DNA of 64,000 nt, taken from positions 41,747,681-41,811,680 of the forward strand of contig NC_088786.1 in assembly GCF_949628265.1 (NCBI RefSeq), written 5' to 3'. The position numbers were made by a program, and so were the translations under genes. Source of the DNA: Cloeon dipterum. Its lineage: Eukaryota > Arthropoda > Insecta > Ephemeroptera > Baetidae. Below the pieces are notes generated by a model. The model did no database searches and was not told the origin of the DNA. It saw only the letters and a program-made list of their open reading frames with translations. Positions 11,946 to 24,180 of the stretch are shown piece after piece (the stretch's first letter is position 1; every line of letters starts with the position of its first letter).

Positions 11946-14764
11946 TCAGTTGTAGGCTTGCACCCAAATGTAGCCGGTGCCGGTCATGGAGCAGTAGGCG
12001 TTGTAGTATTTTCCCGGGCTGCGGCAGAACGACCACTGCGGACACCGACACCGAAACTGCGTCTGGAACTCCTCCTTGCAGATCTCGTTGCCCCAGCACG
12101 AACGCTAAACAGCACAGAAACACTCATTAATATTACAATACGTTTTCAATTAAAATCACGGCGGCTCGTGATTTTTCAAATTTAATTAAAGGGCCATTAT
12201 AATGTATAATTTTTACAAAAAGGACAATTTGATCGACGCTCTGCGGAATTGTTATTTTTGTGTATTTAAAGAAGAATGATACTGCAAAAGCCTGGAAAAT
12301 GCTTGTTGCCAATGCATAAACTCGTCCCTTAGGATTTAGTTAAAGCCTAAATTGTAATTTTTTTGAGAAAATTGGCTGAAAAGTTACCGTGTCTTTCAAA
12401 TGGTAATGGTTGTCTCCTTACTTGAAATTATTTGCCTCATACATTTTCTAATTAAATATTTCGGTCTCCAATTTAAATCTCTTCAATGTGACCTTTCAAA
12501 ACGGTTTTGTTGGTTAATTTTGATTTTTTTTTAAACAATTTTCAAATTATATTTTTTAATATTTAGGATCATATATGGCCTATTATTCTTCGCAGGACAC
12601 AAAGAGTCGACTTCACGGGAAATTTGCGAAAAATCCTTTTTACCGCCTTTACTTGATTTCCATGTATTTTAATATTCGGGAATAGCTTAATATTTGCCAG
12701 GTTACCGTGTAAATTTGAAAGAAAACCGCCATCCAAGGGTGCTTGCTGGCATTATTTGGTTAGCACAGCGCATCCGTGTCGGAAATTTTAATTCGCACCA
12801 TGTAACGCGCGGTCAACAGGGGAACATAAGGCGAACGTGGCTGCTGCAACCATGTCCATATATTGGACAAATCACGACGAGGACGGATCGAGACCGAGCG
12901 AAAAATCATTTTATTTTAAGAGAAATTTGGCGAAATCTGAAATTTAATTGTTTATCCGCCCCCGAAACTGCTGTTGGCTTTTTTACACTCTACACTGCAA
13001 GTCAGGGGTGAGAAAATGTCACTGCGCTGCAGTGAGAAATCTCAACCCGCCGCATGTCACTGCTGTGTGGTGCGAAAAACTCACCTTTGACATCCCAGAT
13101 ATAATGACATGCGGCGGGGTGAGATTTTCTCACCCCTGGCTTGCAGTGTACATGCTCTCAGCACGTCCCGTAGGCTATTGGGCGCGACAAGGTTTTACCT
13201 GACGGGATTACTAATTATGATGGCATTAATAATTGTTGTGTACCGATAAGATTGTAACGACGTGAATTTAGGTATCAATAAAGGCACCGCAAAGAGCCTT
13301 CCTTTCGCGAGTACACAACCTGCAAGTATACACGGAAATAATTCGCTAAAAAAAATAAAAAAATAAATTCTTAGAATCAAAGTCGGACTGCAACTTATGA
13401 ATGCGTTGAGATATCATCCTAAAACTTTCACGAACTATTATTCTTTCTCCCTGAAAAACTTTCCCTGCCCTGAAAAGGTTGTAGGTCAAAAGTTTAGATC
13501 ACATTTTGGGACCTTTTCCGAGAAATCCAATTTAAATTTAAAATTTTTTCAGTCAAATTGTGGCCGGTGAATATGTGCAAGCAAACAAATTTTCAGAATG
13601 GCGGTTTCGTGGAACTCAAAGTTGAAACTTTTGAAACAGGATCGAATCCGTGTTGTCCCAAGCATGAGATCTTTATTTAGAAAATGTGCCCGTCATTTAA
13701 AAAAAAACGACTTTCCGTGTCCTATTTGCTTCAACAGACTTTGGGGATTGAAATTGAACCACGTAAGGTTGATTGCGCCCTTCAGGTTCTTACCCTGACA
13801 TGACCCTGAGGGTCGGAAAGCGAAAAACGCCCATAATGTTTGGTTTCGTTTTACTGGGTTTTGACTCATCACTCTTCAAATTTTGTTATAAATATTTTTC
13901 ACGTCATAAGAAAATCTGTCCTTGAAATTTAGACGAATTTAATTGTTGTTTAACTAGCTAAAATTACATGGTTCGTGTTCATTTGATTGACCCACAACGA
14001 TCTGAAGTTAAGAAAAAAATAGTCAATCGTCTAAAATTGACACTTTCGTGAAGGCCTGCCGTGCTTTGCGTCACTGCTGACAGAGCGAGAGCACACCTCA
14101 GAAACACCGCGGTTAAAAGGAACACCAATTCGCCGCAGAAGACATTATTAGGGTCCTATGTTTGTTTCCGCACCAACGGGGTTTTTAATCGAATCGCATC
14201 TGTCCATAAAGTCGGTGTTGAGGTGCAAAAAAACCGGCCCGTTGAGCATTTCAAGTCACTAAAACAGTGTTGCATTCTCCGAAATTTTTGATATTAGATC
14301 GCGGAAGTCTTTGAATAGCTCCCAAAATGCTCCGAGACTCCTGAGAATGCCGTAACAATGCAAGCAAACAACAATTTCAATGAACTGCTCTCTACAAACA
14401 TTCAACAAAGCAAAAAATGCTTTGAATGTTTGCCTCTAAATAAGCTTTGAGTGAAGTTTAGGCGGCTCGGCTCGATCTCGGTTCTCAATTTTGTCCCGAT
14501 CCGAAGTGTTTAACCGGTGTCTGGCCTCTTTCCGTGGACTTTTTCCATCGAAAGCAGCTATTCGTGGTGTGTACCTCTGCTAAGTATCCCTTGACTGAGG
14601 TGTCCTTGTAGGCGGCCGGACGGGGCAGGGCGTCGACCCGGAGCAGCACCAACACCAGCATCAACCAGCACCAACGCAGCGTCTGCCGAAAATGCCGAAG
14701 AGTCAAGTCAGCAGGGCCGAAAAGGAGGAAAATCGGCCAAACTTACCTTACTCAGCTCCATCAT
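11946..14764 (-). CDS. Small secreted six-cysteine peptide precursor, family not recognised
   Basis: Three exons in consistent phase: 14747-14764, 14575-14682 and 11946-12104, giving a 94-residue precursor with a TGA stop. The start is MMELSK, followed by a 64-base intron (AAG|GTAAGT...CGGCAG). The second exon completes a strong signal peptide ending LLRVDA, then a short LPRPAAYKDTS segment. The last exon carries all six mature cysteines, spaced C-x5-C-x9-C-x1-C-x5-C-x10-C, with the striking aromatic stretch CPQWSFCRSPGKYYNAYC and the tail TGTGYIWVQAYN. The mature chain of about 70 residues would form three disulfides. I do not recognise the family: it lacks the CC of inhibitor knots and the Kazal, defensin and insulin patterns. 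It may be a secreted signalling or effector peptide. Introns contain no conserved element I can name. Confidence 0.65.
12980..13155. repeat. Foldback element inside the six-cysteine peptide gene intron
   Basis: A long imperfect inverted repeat. The left arm reads CACTGCAAGTCAGGGGTGAG and continues; the right arm is its reverse complement ending CTCACCCCTGGCTTGCAGTG. The inner arms share CCGCCGCATGTCA. It forms a roughly 160-bp hairpin typical of a small MITE. Confidence 0.7.
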
Positions 14765-14999
14765 CACGAGTAAATAACAAACAACACTCCACGACGACGG
14801 GATCCGAAACCCCGGAACATCGATCAAACGCGAAGGCTCAAAAATCGTTTAAATTTCTAAAAATTAATTTAAAACCACTTGGCTGGTTTTAACTTAAAGT
14901 TTACACTCTAAACAACTTAATTAACCAGTTAAATTAAATTTATTCCGATTTTTCCTTCAAATTTTCCGAAATTTCGGATTTTTCATTTCTGCATCGATG

Positions 15000-15500
15000 G
15001 GGTCGGAGTATCGATGAATTTTCGAGCCCGTTCTGCGCATACCCGCCAGAGCCACGCATGCGCCCTTTTTTTGGTTGCAAAGCCTTTTATTCCGCGACAA
15101 CGACGGCAGTTTGCCCTGTTGGGAAGAGGTGGCGGCTGCAGAGCCAGTTTCAGCGGTGTCGAATTGAGAATCGGCTCGAAGCGTCGGACGCAGCCGCAGC
15201 CGCCACCCCTCGTAGACATGGTGAGTGTCCGATCGCCCACCCAAGCCCGTCCGACGCCGGACGCGTTCGCATTCCTGCCCCCGGATGGTCGGGGGCCGTC
15301 CGGGGGCCGCCGGGACGCATGTTGCGCCGCCGATATTGATCCGGCGACGTCAGTTCAAGGCCGAAAACGCCGCGATTTTCCACGTTTCCTGCACCAGTCG
15401 AGGCCGAACCGCCGAAACGAGCGCTCCGGACGAAAAATGATTTTGCGTTTGATCAGGAGAACGGTTTGCGGTGAAAGTATACGCGTTCTTTCGGCTTTGG
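15000..15500 (+). promoter_or_regulatory. CpG island upstream of PIAS, with a possible alternative first exon
   Basis: GC-rich block with dense CpG. At 15,218-15,220 an ATG is followed directly by GTGAGT, an excellent donor. Splicing this to the SAP exon at 16,718 would put ATG in frame with TCG ATG and give a PIAS protein lacking MADTTDLK. The long plus and minus frames through the island show no domain. The island probably holds a PIAS promoter and a 5' exon. Confidence 0.4.
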
Positions 15501-16492
15501 CTTGCGCACTGGAAATTTCTAGAGTGCTCTAAAAACGTTTAGTCAATATTATGGTTAAATAAATGTTTTTGTTTACGTTTCTGATTTACAAATTTAAAAA
15601 ATTACTTAGAGATTCAGTGGGAAATTATTTTGAAAGTCAAAACATCAAATTTCCCAATGGCTATAAATGTTCAGGAATATTAATATAAATTTAAAATTAT
15701 AATTTTAAATTTGTAATTTAAATTTCTTGTTAGGTATATAATATGTTTTGCTGTTGATACAGCGAAATTCCATAAATTCAAATGTTTTAAATCAGAAAAA
15801 CACAAAATCCTACCTTCAAAAGGTTGGGAAAAATTTTTTAATGTTCGTTTTGTGTCTCCTGTTTGTACTGCATCGTGCATTTTTGCTCATTCCAATATGG
15901 CGTCCGTCCTAGCCCTATGCAGTTTATTTAAATTCAAATCGCTTAATGCGAAGAATTTTTTCAACCGTTTAATTCGGTGTGCTAAATATTTCAGGGAATT
16001 TTCACTAAAATGCATTTTAGGGGTTAGGCCAAAGCTAAAATTTTCCAAGGTCACCGTGGAAATTTCCGAGAAAATGTGCTTTAAGGTTTCACACCTTTCA
16101 ATGGGCGAAATTATTATCTAGAGAGAGAATTTTCCCTAAAATTTACACTTCGTGAAGAGAAATCAGACGTGAAAACATGATCAAACCGTGAAAAACAGAA
16201 AATTCGCACCTTGAACAACTTACCTGCGCCCTAAAATCAGAATTCTCGGCCAAATTTGCCTGAAATTCCTATCAAAAATCATTCCGCATGCAACAATGAT
16301 GATAACAAAGGCAAAATTCCCCCTTTAAACCGCGGCAACGCCCCTAATTCGAAAAACTAACTCGCAAAGTTCGCCGCGTGAGAATTTTTCAATCTGTTGC
16401 AGCAACTCCGCGCGCGTTCATACGTCGAGTATTTCCCGGCGGATGGCGCTGAGAAGGCGGTGACGTCGCGAAGCGGTGGCGGCGAGGAGGAA

Positions 16493-19400
16493 ATGGCCGA
16501 TACAACCGACCTGAAGGTGAGTTGATTGCCCTCGCTAGCGGCCGGGTCGCGGCCGCCTCGGCGGCCGCCCGGCCGTCCTCGAGGGCCGCGCCGGGGGCCG
16601 GAGGGCCCCGTGAGGGTCCCGCGGCCCCGAATGGGCGGCGGGGCGGCCGAAAAGGCGAGAAAATTCTCGACTGACGACTGACGCGTGTGTTGTGTTTGTG
16701 TTTTGTTTTGTTCGCAGTCGATGATATTGTCCTTCAGGGTTTCCGAACTGCAGACGTTGTTGCAGCACGCAGGCAAGAACAGGAGCGGTCGTAAATGCGA
16801 CCTGCAGCACCGGGCCCTCGAACTTCTGAAGAGCCGCAACGCTAGCCACTACCAGAAAAAAATCCAGGAGCTCTACATCTCGATTCAGTGCGTGTTTTTT
16901 TCCCATTTGCTTTGCTAATTTGATGCGAATTCGCGCCGGTCTGCAGGAACAGCAACAGCTTGACTCTCAACCCTGAACCTATTGACCAGATGCGACACAA
17001 GGTCGGCCACGGTCAGCAATACCCGCAGTCGGGAGTCTACAACACCCAGCAAATGGTATGGCCTTGACACGAATTGGAGTGACACCATTTTAATGCTTTT
17101 TCGACGCTGAAATGCACCATAAATGGTGAAATTACATTAGTGGACCGCTCAATTCAGTTTATTTAATGAAAATCTAGTCTTGTTACAGTTAGTGGCCACC
17201 TGTTTTTGTGGTTCCTTACTGTAATTTCGCCTTTTGGGCGTTCATTTTACTAACCCGGCCTTCAATTCGTCGAATTTTTAACGCTTTGAATCTTGCCGGG
17301 TGTTTTGTAAAGCGCCTTTTTGCTTTGGGGGTTTCGGAAACTGCCAATAATTTATAAAAAAAAAATATAATCTTAAACTCTTGCCCTGAATTATTAAATC
17401 TAGGAACTGTTAATTTTTAGTTTTATTTAAATATTTTGCAAGTTAAAGCTTAAGAACGGATTTTCGTAGCTTTTTTTGTAGTTTTAAAGATTTAAATTGG
17501 TATTTGGTTCTTCTAGGACTTAAATAAAAAATCCAAGAACGCACTCTTTTGTTTTAAAGATTAAAAATAAGTAAAATAGAGCAGGGTAAAGGTTTGGGAA
17601 TAAATTTTAAGCATGTCCCGACGCAGCTTTTCCTTAAAACCCCCGTTCCTTTAATGGTCCCAGCATCCGCCATTTTGCCTCGGCCTTAAAGGACCCGGTG
17701 AGGGAAAAGCAAAGTTTGAAATTCGTCGCATGGTGCGAGTGTGGTTTGGTGTGTGTTTGTGTTCCCAGCCTTCGGGGTCGCGGCAGCTGTCGTCGGAGGG
17801 CCTGTTCCAGCAGGCGACCAGCAACTCGGCCGGCGGTCCAACTTATTCCTCCCTCAACGCCATGTTGCAGCAGTCGCGCCCCATCCACCTGGGCCACTAC
17901 GGCGCCGCCGCCTACCAGACCCGCGGCGGCGCCACCATGATGCCAGCCACCGCCCCTTCGCCCAGGTACCCCGTCCACCCTGACGTCCGCCTCAAACGCC
18001 TCCCCTTCTACGAGCAGATGTGCGAACTCCTCAAGCCTTCCACCCTGCGTGAGTACCCACAAGACGCCATCTTGAATACAAAATGGCCGACGGAAGAATT
18101 TTAAATTGGTCATTTCGACCGCCATGGTTTAATTTCAATTTCAAAATGGCGGATGATTTGTTTTGTATCGAGGTTTTGGTCCTCATTCCAAGATGGTGGC
18201 TCTTCGGTATACGGTTAATTTTCCGACATTTTTAAATGGGGCCCTTAAAGAAATCCGCCATCTTGGATACCGTTACGCAAGTGTAATGAGATCATTCAAA
18301 CCACATAAATCTTAAAATGGTGAAATTCTGACTGCTAGAAGCTTAAATATAGTGCACGTCCGCCATTTAGACATGCAAAATCCAACATGGCGGATCTGGC
18401 AGTTGCTTGGATTCGCTTCGAATGCATCCCAATAAGTTTTTCTCCCATTATTTATCGTTCAGAAATACAAGATGGCGACCGCCTGTAAGGATAAACCACC
18501 CTGAACCCTGATAAACGATTATTTTCCCATTTTCAGTGCCTTCAAACACAAGCACTCGGATGCACGAGACGAGTTTCACGTTCCACCTGACGCCTCAGCA
18601 GGCGACCAAGATCGCCATGTCGTACAACGCGATCACCAAGGGCGAGTACTCGATTCAGGTAAGTGGCCTGTCCCCTGACGCCAGGGTTGCTCGACACCTC
18701 CCCCGCCAAATACAGTAGGCGTCTGTTTTTGGTGGGCGTGGTGCGTGTTTCTGTCCGTCCGATGCTTGTTGGAAGACGAGTGTGGAATTCATTGCAGCTG
18801 TCGTACAAAACGCAGGTTCAGCTGCGATTCGCCCTGCTGGAGACGTCGACCGAGCAGGAGGACTGCTTCCCGCCGGGCGTGGTGGTCAAGGTGAACAACA
18901 AGCCGCTGACGCTGCCCAACCCCATCCCGAGCAACAAGCCCGGCGTCGAGCCCAAGCGCCCGCCACGCCCCACCAACATCACCTACCTGCTCAAACTGAG
19001 TCCGACGGTCGGCAACACGGTCACCATCAACTGGGCCCACGACTACACCAGGAATTTCGTCGCCTGGATCGGTCTCGTGCAGAAACTCTCCTCCACCGAC
19101 CTACTCAACAAGCTCAAAGCCAAGGGCGTCAGGCCTGCAGAGTTTTCCAGGGGGCTGAGTGAGTATTTCGATTCAAATTACCTTTAAACATCCACCGAGA
19201 CGTCCTAAACATGTCCAATTTAATTTTTTACAGTTACAAGTCGATTTTAACACGATAGGAAACACGCAAATAGGAAAAAGCAGCAGAATTCTTTAGCTCC
19301 AAGAATCCTCGACACTGATTGGCTGCACGCAACGCGCAATTTACTAAACAACAATCGTTGCCAGGCAACCGTGGTAGCTGCTGACTAGCGCGGAGCGTCC

Positions 19401-22192
19401 AGCCAATCAGCGTCGAGATCAAAGAATTCTGATTTTTATCTCCAATTTTAGTTCACATTTCCCGCGGTTTCAGTTTCCGTACCCGCCACGCCCCCTTCCT
19501 TAATAAATTGTCATTATTTGTATCATTCCTGACGCTAATTATATGAATTTTGCAGTCAAAGAGAAGCTTCAGGAGGACGCGGACTGCGAGATCGCGACGA
19601 CCTCGTTGCGCGTGTCGTTAATGTGCCCGTTGGGCAAGATGCGCATGTGCGTTCCCTGCCGGCCGTCGACGTGCACTCACCTGCAGTGCTTCGACGCTTC
19701 CCTTTTCATCCAAATGAACGAACGCAAACCCACGTGGAACTGCCCTGTGTGCGACAAACCTGCCCTTTTTGACACAATCGTCATCGATGGGTGAGTTCTA
19801 CCACTTTTACCAAATAGAAAGTGATGGCAAGACCTCATTTTCAAACTAACTCTAGAAGGGAGGAGTAAAGTACCGTTAATGTGGCATTATTTCCAAGCCA
19901 AAACTGTCAGGAATCAAAATGGCTGGTAATTCAAATGACCGTTAGCAGTGCGAAAATTCTTGGCGGCCATTTTCCGGTTTATTGGACAGATTTTCATCAT
20001 TTAAAGTCACTGTGGCTTTGTCACGTGAATTTTACTTCCGGTTTAGAAGTCTTTAGCGTTTTAAAGTTCGTTAGCAGCTTAATATGATTTAATCGGTGCG
20101 TACAATTTTCCCGCCATATTTATTTTCGCTCTTTCTGGCTCACTAAAACGTATACAAAATGAATTTGAGCTCAAAAATTACTCTACTGCGGTCTTATTTA
20201 TCGGTTGCTTTCTCTGAAAACCAGAAATTACCAATTCTTTGCTATCTAGAGTGGGAAATTTATAATTCGTTAGAGGTTTTAATTTGCCGCCATTTTTGTT
20301 TCTTGCTCATTTCTGCGTGGCTTTTCGTATTTAGGCTTCTAATGTGATTTTTAACCATAAAAATTTATTCTTCCCATTCAGCTACTTCCAAGAAGTGCTT
20401 CTCTCTCCGCGCCTGCCACTCGACTGCAACGAAATCCAGCTGACGAGCGACGGTTCGTGGACCATCATCAGCGCGAAGAAGGAGAAGAACACGCAGGTGC
20501 TGTCGCCCAAGGTGGAGCCGAGCAGTTCGAGTGCGACGGCGGTGGAGACGCTGTCGGACGAGGCCGAGGTGCTCGAGGAGCAGCCGCCCAAGAGGAAGGC
20601 GCCCGCGGCCGTGATTGTCGACCTCACCCTCAGCGACTCGGACGACGAGCCGCCCGCCAAAAAGACTGCGCACCGAATTCAAGGTCCAAATGAAAGCATC
20701 ATCGACTTGAGTTTTTCTCAATGCGACTTTGATCAAATGACCATCTTTGACGATTGCATCCCGGTACTGCTCGACTAGATTTACGATAAACTCAACAAAC
20801 TCGAATAAATCTCAAAAGCATGATCACTTTCTAGATTATTTATTTTGATTTATTTAATTAAAACCAGTAGAGACGAAAGGGAAGATGACCCGAATTTATA
20901 ACATCAAACCGTAAATTTTGGTAAGAAAAAATGGCAGGCAGCTTCTTGACTTTTTTTACAAATTTTCGTTGGAAATTTCGTTATATCAATTGTGGTAGTG
21001 GCCTCCTTCGATATTTAAAAGTTCAGGTCAATTATTCTTTACAAGGACCGCAAGTGTTCCTGCTGCAATCGCAAATTTTAAATCTAAATCAAGCTCGAAG
21101 CCGTTCTGCTGTGAGTGACCATTAAACTTAAATGGAACTTATTAACCGAAAGACATTAGGACAACTAAATCGAATTGTTTGAGGCTTAAAACCAGGTTCA
21201 AGACTCAAAACACGAAAAGCAGTCCGAAATCAATGAGTTTGGAATCACATGGTAAGCTTCTGAACCTGTGGATTTTATATTCAAAGCCTGAAATTGTTTC
21301 TTCGGGTTGATGTTTAAGATTAAACTCAAGTTCCACATTTAGGGTATCCAATTTTAAAATTCTGCCATCAGATTTTAACTCTGGAGGGTCGAAAACCTAT
21401 TAAACGACACCAAACTCAATGTTTCAAATTTTTACCTTCAGGTACTAACCCTGAACTAACCCTGAAGGTAAAACACGTAATATCGAGTTGGGTGTCGTTT
21501 CATAGGTTTTCGACCCTGTGGAGCACAAATTTTAAATTAGTTATGCCATTTGGGCATCCCAACACCGAAATTTGTTTTTCGCAATTTTTTTCAATGACCT
21601 TTACTGGTGTTTTACGGATTGTACTTGTCTAGAATGAATCATATTAAAATTTGAATCTTATAGGGTCAGAAACCGACAATTTTGGACATTTTATACGTGT
21701 TTTAATCTCCAGAGATTACTCCGAATGTTGAAATCGACCTTTTAATGGTTTATGTTTGCTGTAAATCCCATTCGTTTTTTCTAAAGAAATCATTGTTAGG
21801 TGGATTTATTTTTAAATTTTCGCTGTAATTTAAATGAATTTAAATTTGTGTCAATTCAAAAGCTAATCGTGATCAAAATGAAAATTGCAGATTGCAGTTC
21901 GAGTTCATCGTCCAGCAGCGAGGACTCGCCAAACCCGCGGCCAACGTCGCGGAGCTCGTTGGGCTGTCTGACTCCTAGCATAATAACCCTGGACAGCCCG
22001 TCGCCCCCTCCGGCACCGCCGTCGTTCGCGGCGCCGTCGAGCCGCAGCGTGGACCAGTTCATGGCGACGCCGCCCTATCTGCCCAACTACTTCAACCCTT
22101 CCGCAATGGCCACCGTTTCCATGCCGATCCTCGAACTCGACTCGGACTCGTCGGGCAGCCACAACTCGAGGACCACGTCGCATTTCCAATAG
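16493..22192 (+). CDS. Su(var)2-10: PIAS-family E3 SUMO-protein ligase (Su(var)2-10-like)
   Basis: Nine exons in consistent phase: 16493-16516, 16718-16887, 16947-17055, 17769-18048, 18537-18658, 18798-19158, 19556-19790, 20382-20683, 21891-22192, giving 634 residues. Order: SAP domain starting [19 protein letters not shown] (DNA/scaffold binding), PINIT domain from [18 protein letters not shown] through the 18798 exon, SP-RING in the 19556 exon with CPLGK, CTHLQC and CPVC zinc ligands, then a SUMO-interacting motif [12 protein letters not shown] and a Ser-rich tail ending in an [10 protein letters not shown]-type stretch. The SP-RING recruits the SUMO-loaded E2 Ubc9 and directs sumoylation of chromatin and STAT-pathway proteins in the nucleus. 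Exon 8 alternatively reads through to TAG at 20776-20778. A polyadenylation signal at 22388-22393 serves the long form. Family identity is very secure; the exon 8 to 9 junction (AAG|GTCCAA) is the weakest call. Confidence 0.92.
19285..19440. repeat. Foldback element in PIAS intron
   Basis: Inverted repeat of about 155 bp. The left arm contains AGAATTCTTTAGCTCC and CTGATTGGCTG; the right arm contains CAGCCAATCAGCGTCGAGAT and AAAGAATTCT. The arms pair across a centre near TTGCCAGGCAACCG. It lies wholly inside the intron between exons 18798-19158 and 19556-19790. Confidence 0.65.
20684..20809 (+). other. PIAS alternative 3' end: intron-retained coding tail and early polyadenylation signal
   Basis: If the donor at 20,684 is not used, the frame continues 31 more codons, with [15 protein letters not shown]-type acidic sequence, to TAG at 20776-20778. 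AATAAA at 20804-20809 follows 25 bases later. This would give a shorter PIAS with a second SUMO-interacting-like core (SIIDLSF) in place of the Ser/Pro-rich tail. Confidence 0.5.
21388..21525. repeat. Foldback element in PIAS last intron
   Basis: Inverted repeat with left arm GGTCGAAAACCTATTAAACG and right arm ending CATAGGTTTTCGACC. The inner arms are ACCTTCAGG and CCTGAAGGT. A related, more decayed copy lies at about 29,430-29,550 in a GPCR intron. It is a short MITE-like hairpin. Confidence 0.65.
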
Positions 22193-22387
22193 ACTGCTGT
22201 GAAAGAATGACTGGAAGAAAAGTTACGATGCCAGTGCCGTGCAGCACACCGACTGACCCCCTTTCAAATTGCATCGCCGTTCCCCCTGATTCTGTTCCGT
22301 GTAATGTTAAATATATCATGCTTGAGCTGGAAGAATCAAGCCGACTTTCATGTATTAATTCACCGCTCAGAATGAGAATCATCCGCA

Positions 22388-22393
22388 AATAAA
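22388..22393 (+). terminator. Polyadenylation signal of PIAS (long form)
   Basis: AATAAA about 196 bases after the long-form TAG stop, followed within 30 bases by a TTATTTTACTTG-type T-rich stretch. Confidence 0.55.
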
Positions 22394-22399
22394 AATGCA

Positions 22400-23615
22400 T
22401 ATTATAACTTCGATAAAGTTTGACTTTTATTTTACTTGTTTCTTTCATGTTTAAAAATAAAATGCGGACGTTTCTAAATATTTTAAGTGGGATTATAGAT
22501 TTTTTATTTTAAAATTTTAAATATTGCGCCTAATCGGATGATTATCAAGTTTTTAAGTTCATTACTTTCAAGTAGCCAAATTGGATCATTTAATTAAGGT
22601 CAAATGCGACCTCCAGGACTCATACAATATTAATAGTCTTAATTCAAAGAGTTATTTTCTGTAAATTAATACGATCATAGTTCAAATTCGAAGCAAAAAA
22701 TAAAGATGCAGGAAAGGCACTTTTCCAGAGTTGAAAGGCGTGCAAGATTTATGAGTCTTTAATAGTTTATATTGCGTGTAAATTATTTTCCATCAAGCAA
22801 GGTGGACTAGAATTTCTTGTTTATCGAATGAAAGTTCTTGATTAACGACGGAATTCAAGTCAAGCGAATCAATTAGTCTGCGTGCGTGAGCTTTGCATGC
22901 TTCAAATTATTTATTTATCGTACGTACCTCTCTATATCTTGGGCTGCTTATTTGCCTGCTTGCCTGGAAGTAAATCCAGGCACTCTCTGCCTCTTCGAGA
23001 GGAAAACAGCACACGCGAGATGCAAATCCAATATCTTTTCTATTTCAATCCGAGAAACCTTTTCTTGACGACAGGTGGCTCATATATTGGCTTTTGATTT
23101 ATATTCCCGCGCAAATCGCATTATTTCGAACTGGCACGGTAAAACTGAATAAAAAAAACAAATATGAAATTTCCTCGCGTGCGGTTAATTAAAGGTATAA
23201 GAGGATCTCGTTGTGTAGGCGTCGATCTCACAATCAGCAGCCTCGGTGCAATTAGCACAGATCGTAAGTCGCGCGAGTTTCGCCTCGCGCGGGTCTCGAG
23301 AGGGTGCGTCCACTTCAAAAACCATTCTGCGAAATTGAACTAGTTAGTCAGTCAGTCAGCAGAGGAGCTTATTATTCGAAATGCTGCTGGCTAATTAGCA
23401 CGAATAATGTTTAGAGTTCGACCAAAACAACAAAGAGCGAAAGGGCTTTCAAAACTACGAATATATAAATTGCTCACAATGAGGAAACCCGAGTGGAATC
23501 AAATGAGGGATTTTTTTGTTCTGGAGAATAATATGCTAGCTGAGAATACCCTTTTGACCATTTAAATTGGAACATTTCCAAAATTACAGGGCACGCAGTT
23601 TATTTCGTTTATTTA
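22400..23615. other. Intergenic DNA between PIAS and the GPCR
   Basis: AT-rich sequence without domain-bearing frames. I see no RNA gene or duplicated block in it before the R2 element at 23,620. Confidence 0.45.
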
Positions 23616-23619
23616 GCTC

Positions 23620-24180
23620 ACCGCGGGGGCCCGGATATTAACGTGACGTGCAGACATGCATATGGCGTCTGGTAGAGTCCGGCGGGAAAGTTTCAAAACT
23701 TATCAGCACATTTTATTTCTTCATTAACAGATGATTTTAACCCGGTAATTGGCGAATCGGCCGATAGATGGCGCATCAGGTTAATGGAAATGTGACAAAA
23801 TACGCGGGAATGAAATTATTTGGTCGGCACGCCCCTTTTTCGACGCTTCTGATTGGCCGACTGGATTGGCCTCCATTATTTCGACGTCATTTTGACTTCT
23901 GACCGGCGGGAAAACCAACACAGATCGCAATCCGGCCCCCCGATGGAAATTACGACTGCGCAGAAGGTTTTGATTTGGGTCACGCATGCGCAGTGAAGAG
24001 TTTCAGTCTCCCTGTGAGATTTAGAAGCGATCTGAACAAACTGCGCATGCTTAAGATGCGCATACGTTTACTGCGCAGCTTCAAAATGTGCAAATATTCA
24101 ACCACTATAAATTTCGACTTCTGACCGGCGGGAAAAAATACTTTCTCTTTTGCTAGAATTATTTCTACAATTTTTAATAG
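23620..24180. repeat. Dispersed repeat family R2, copy 2
   Basis: Similar to 4,580-5,260 and 30,085-30,660. It starts with a GGCGTCTGGTAGAGT block shared with the 30-kb copy and carries the CACGCATGCGCAGTGA and CTGCGCATGCTTAAGATGCG palindromic sites. Confidence 0.75.

Noticed and set aside
14485-14706. Start of the six-cysteine peptide at a TTG codon within one exon
   Set aside because: A nearby in-phase upstream exon with ATG ATG and a GTAAGT donor gives a normal start and a better signal peptide.
15014-15532. 172-codon plus-strand frame in the CpG island
   Set aside because: Compositionally driven, with Arg/Pro/Ser-rich sequence and no domain; overlapping long frames occur on both strands, and the stretch better fits a promoter/5' UTR.
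16357-16906. Overlapping 160- and 123-codon minus-strand frames
   Set aside because: Antisense shadow of the CpG-rich first PIAS exon region and the SAP exon.
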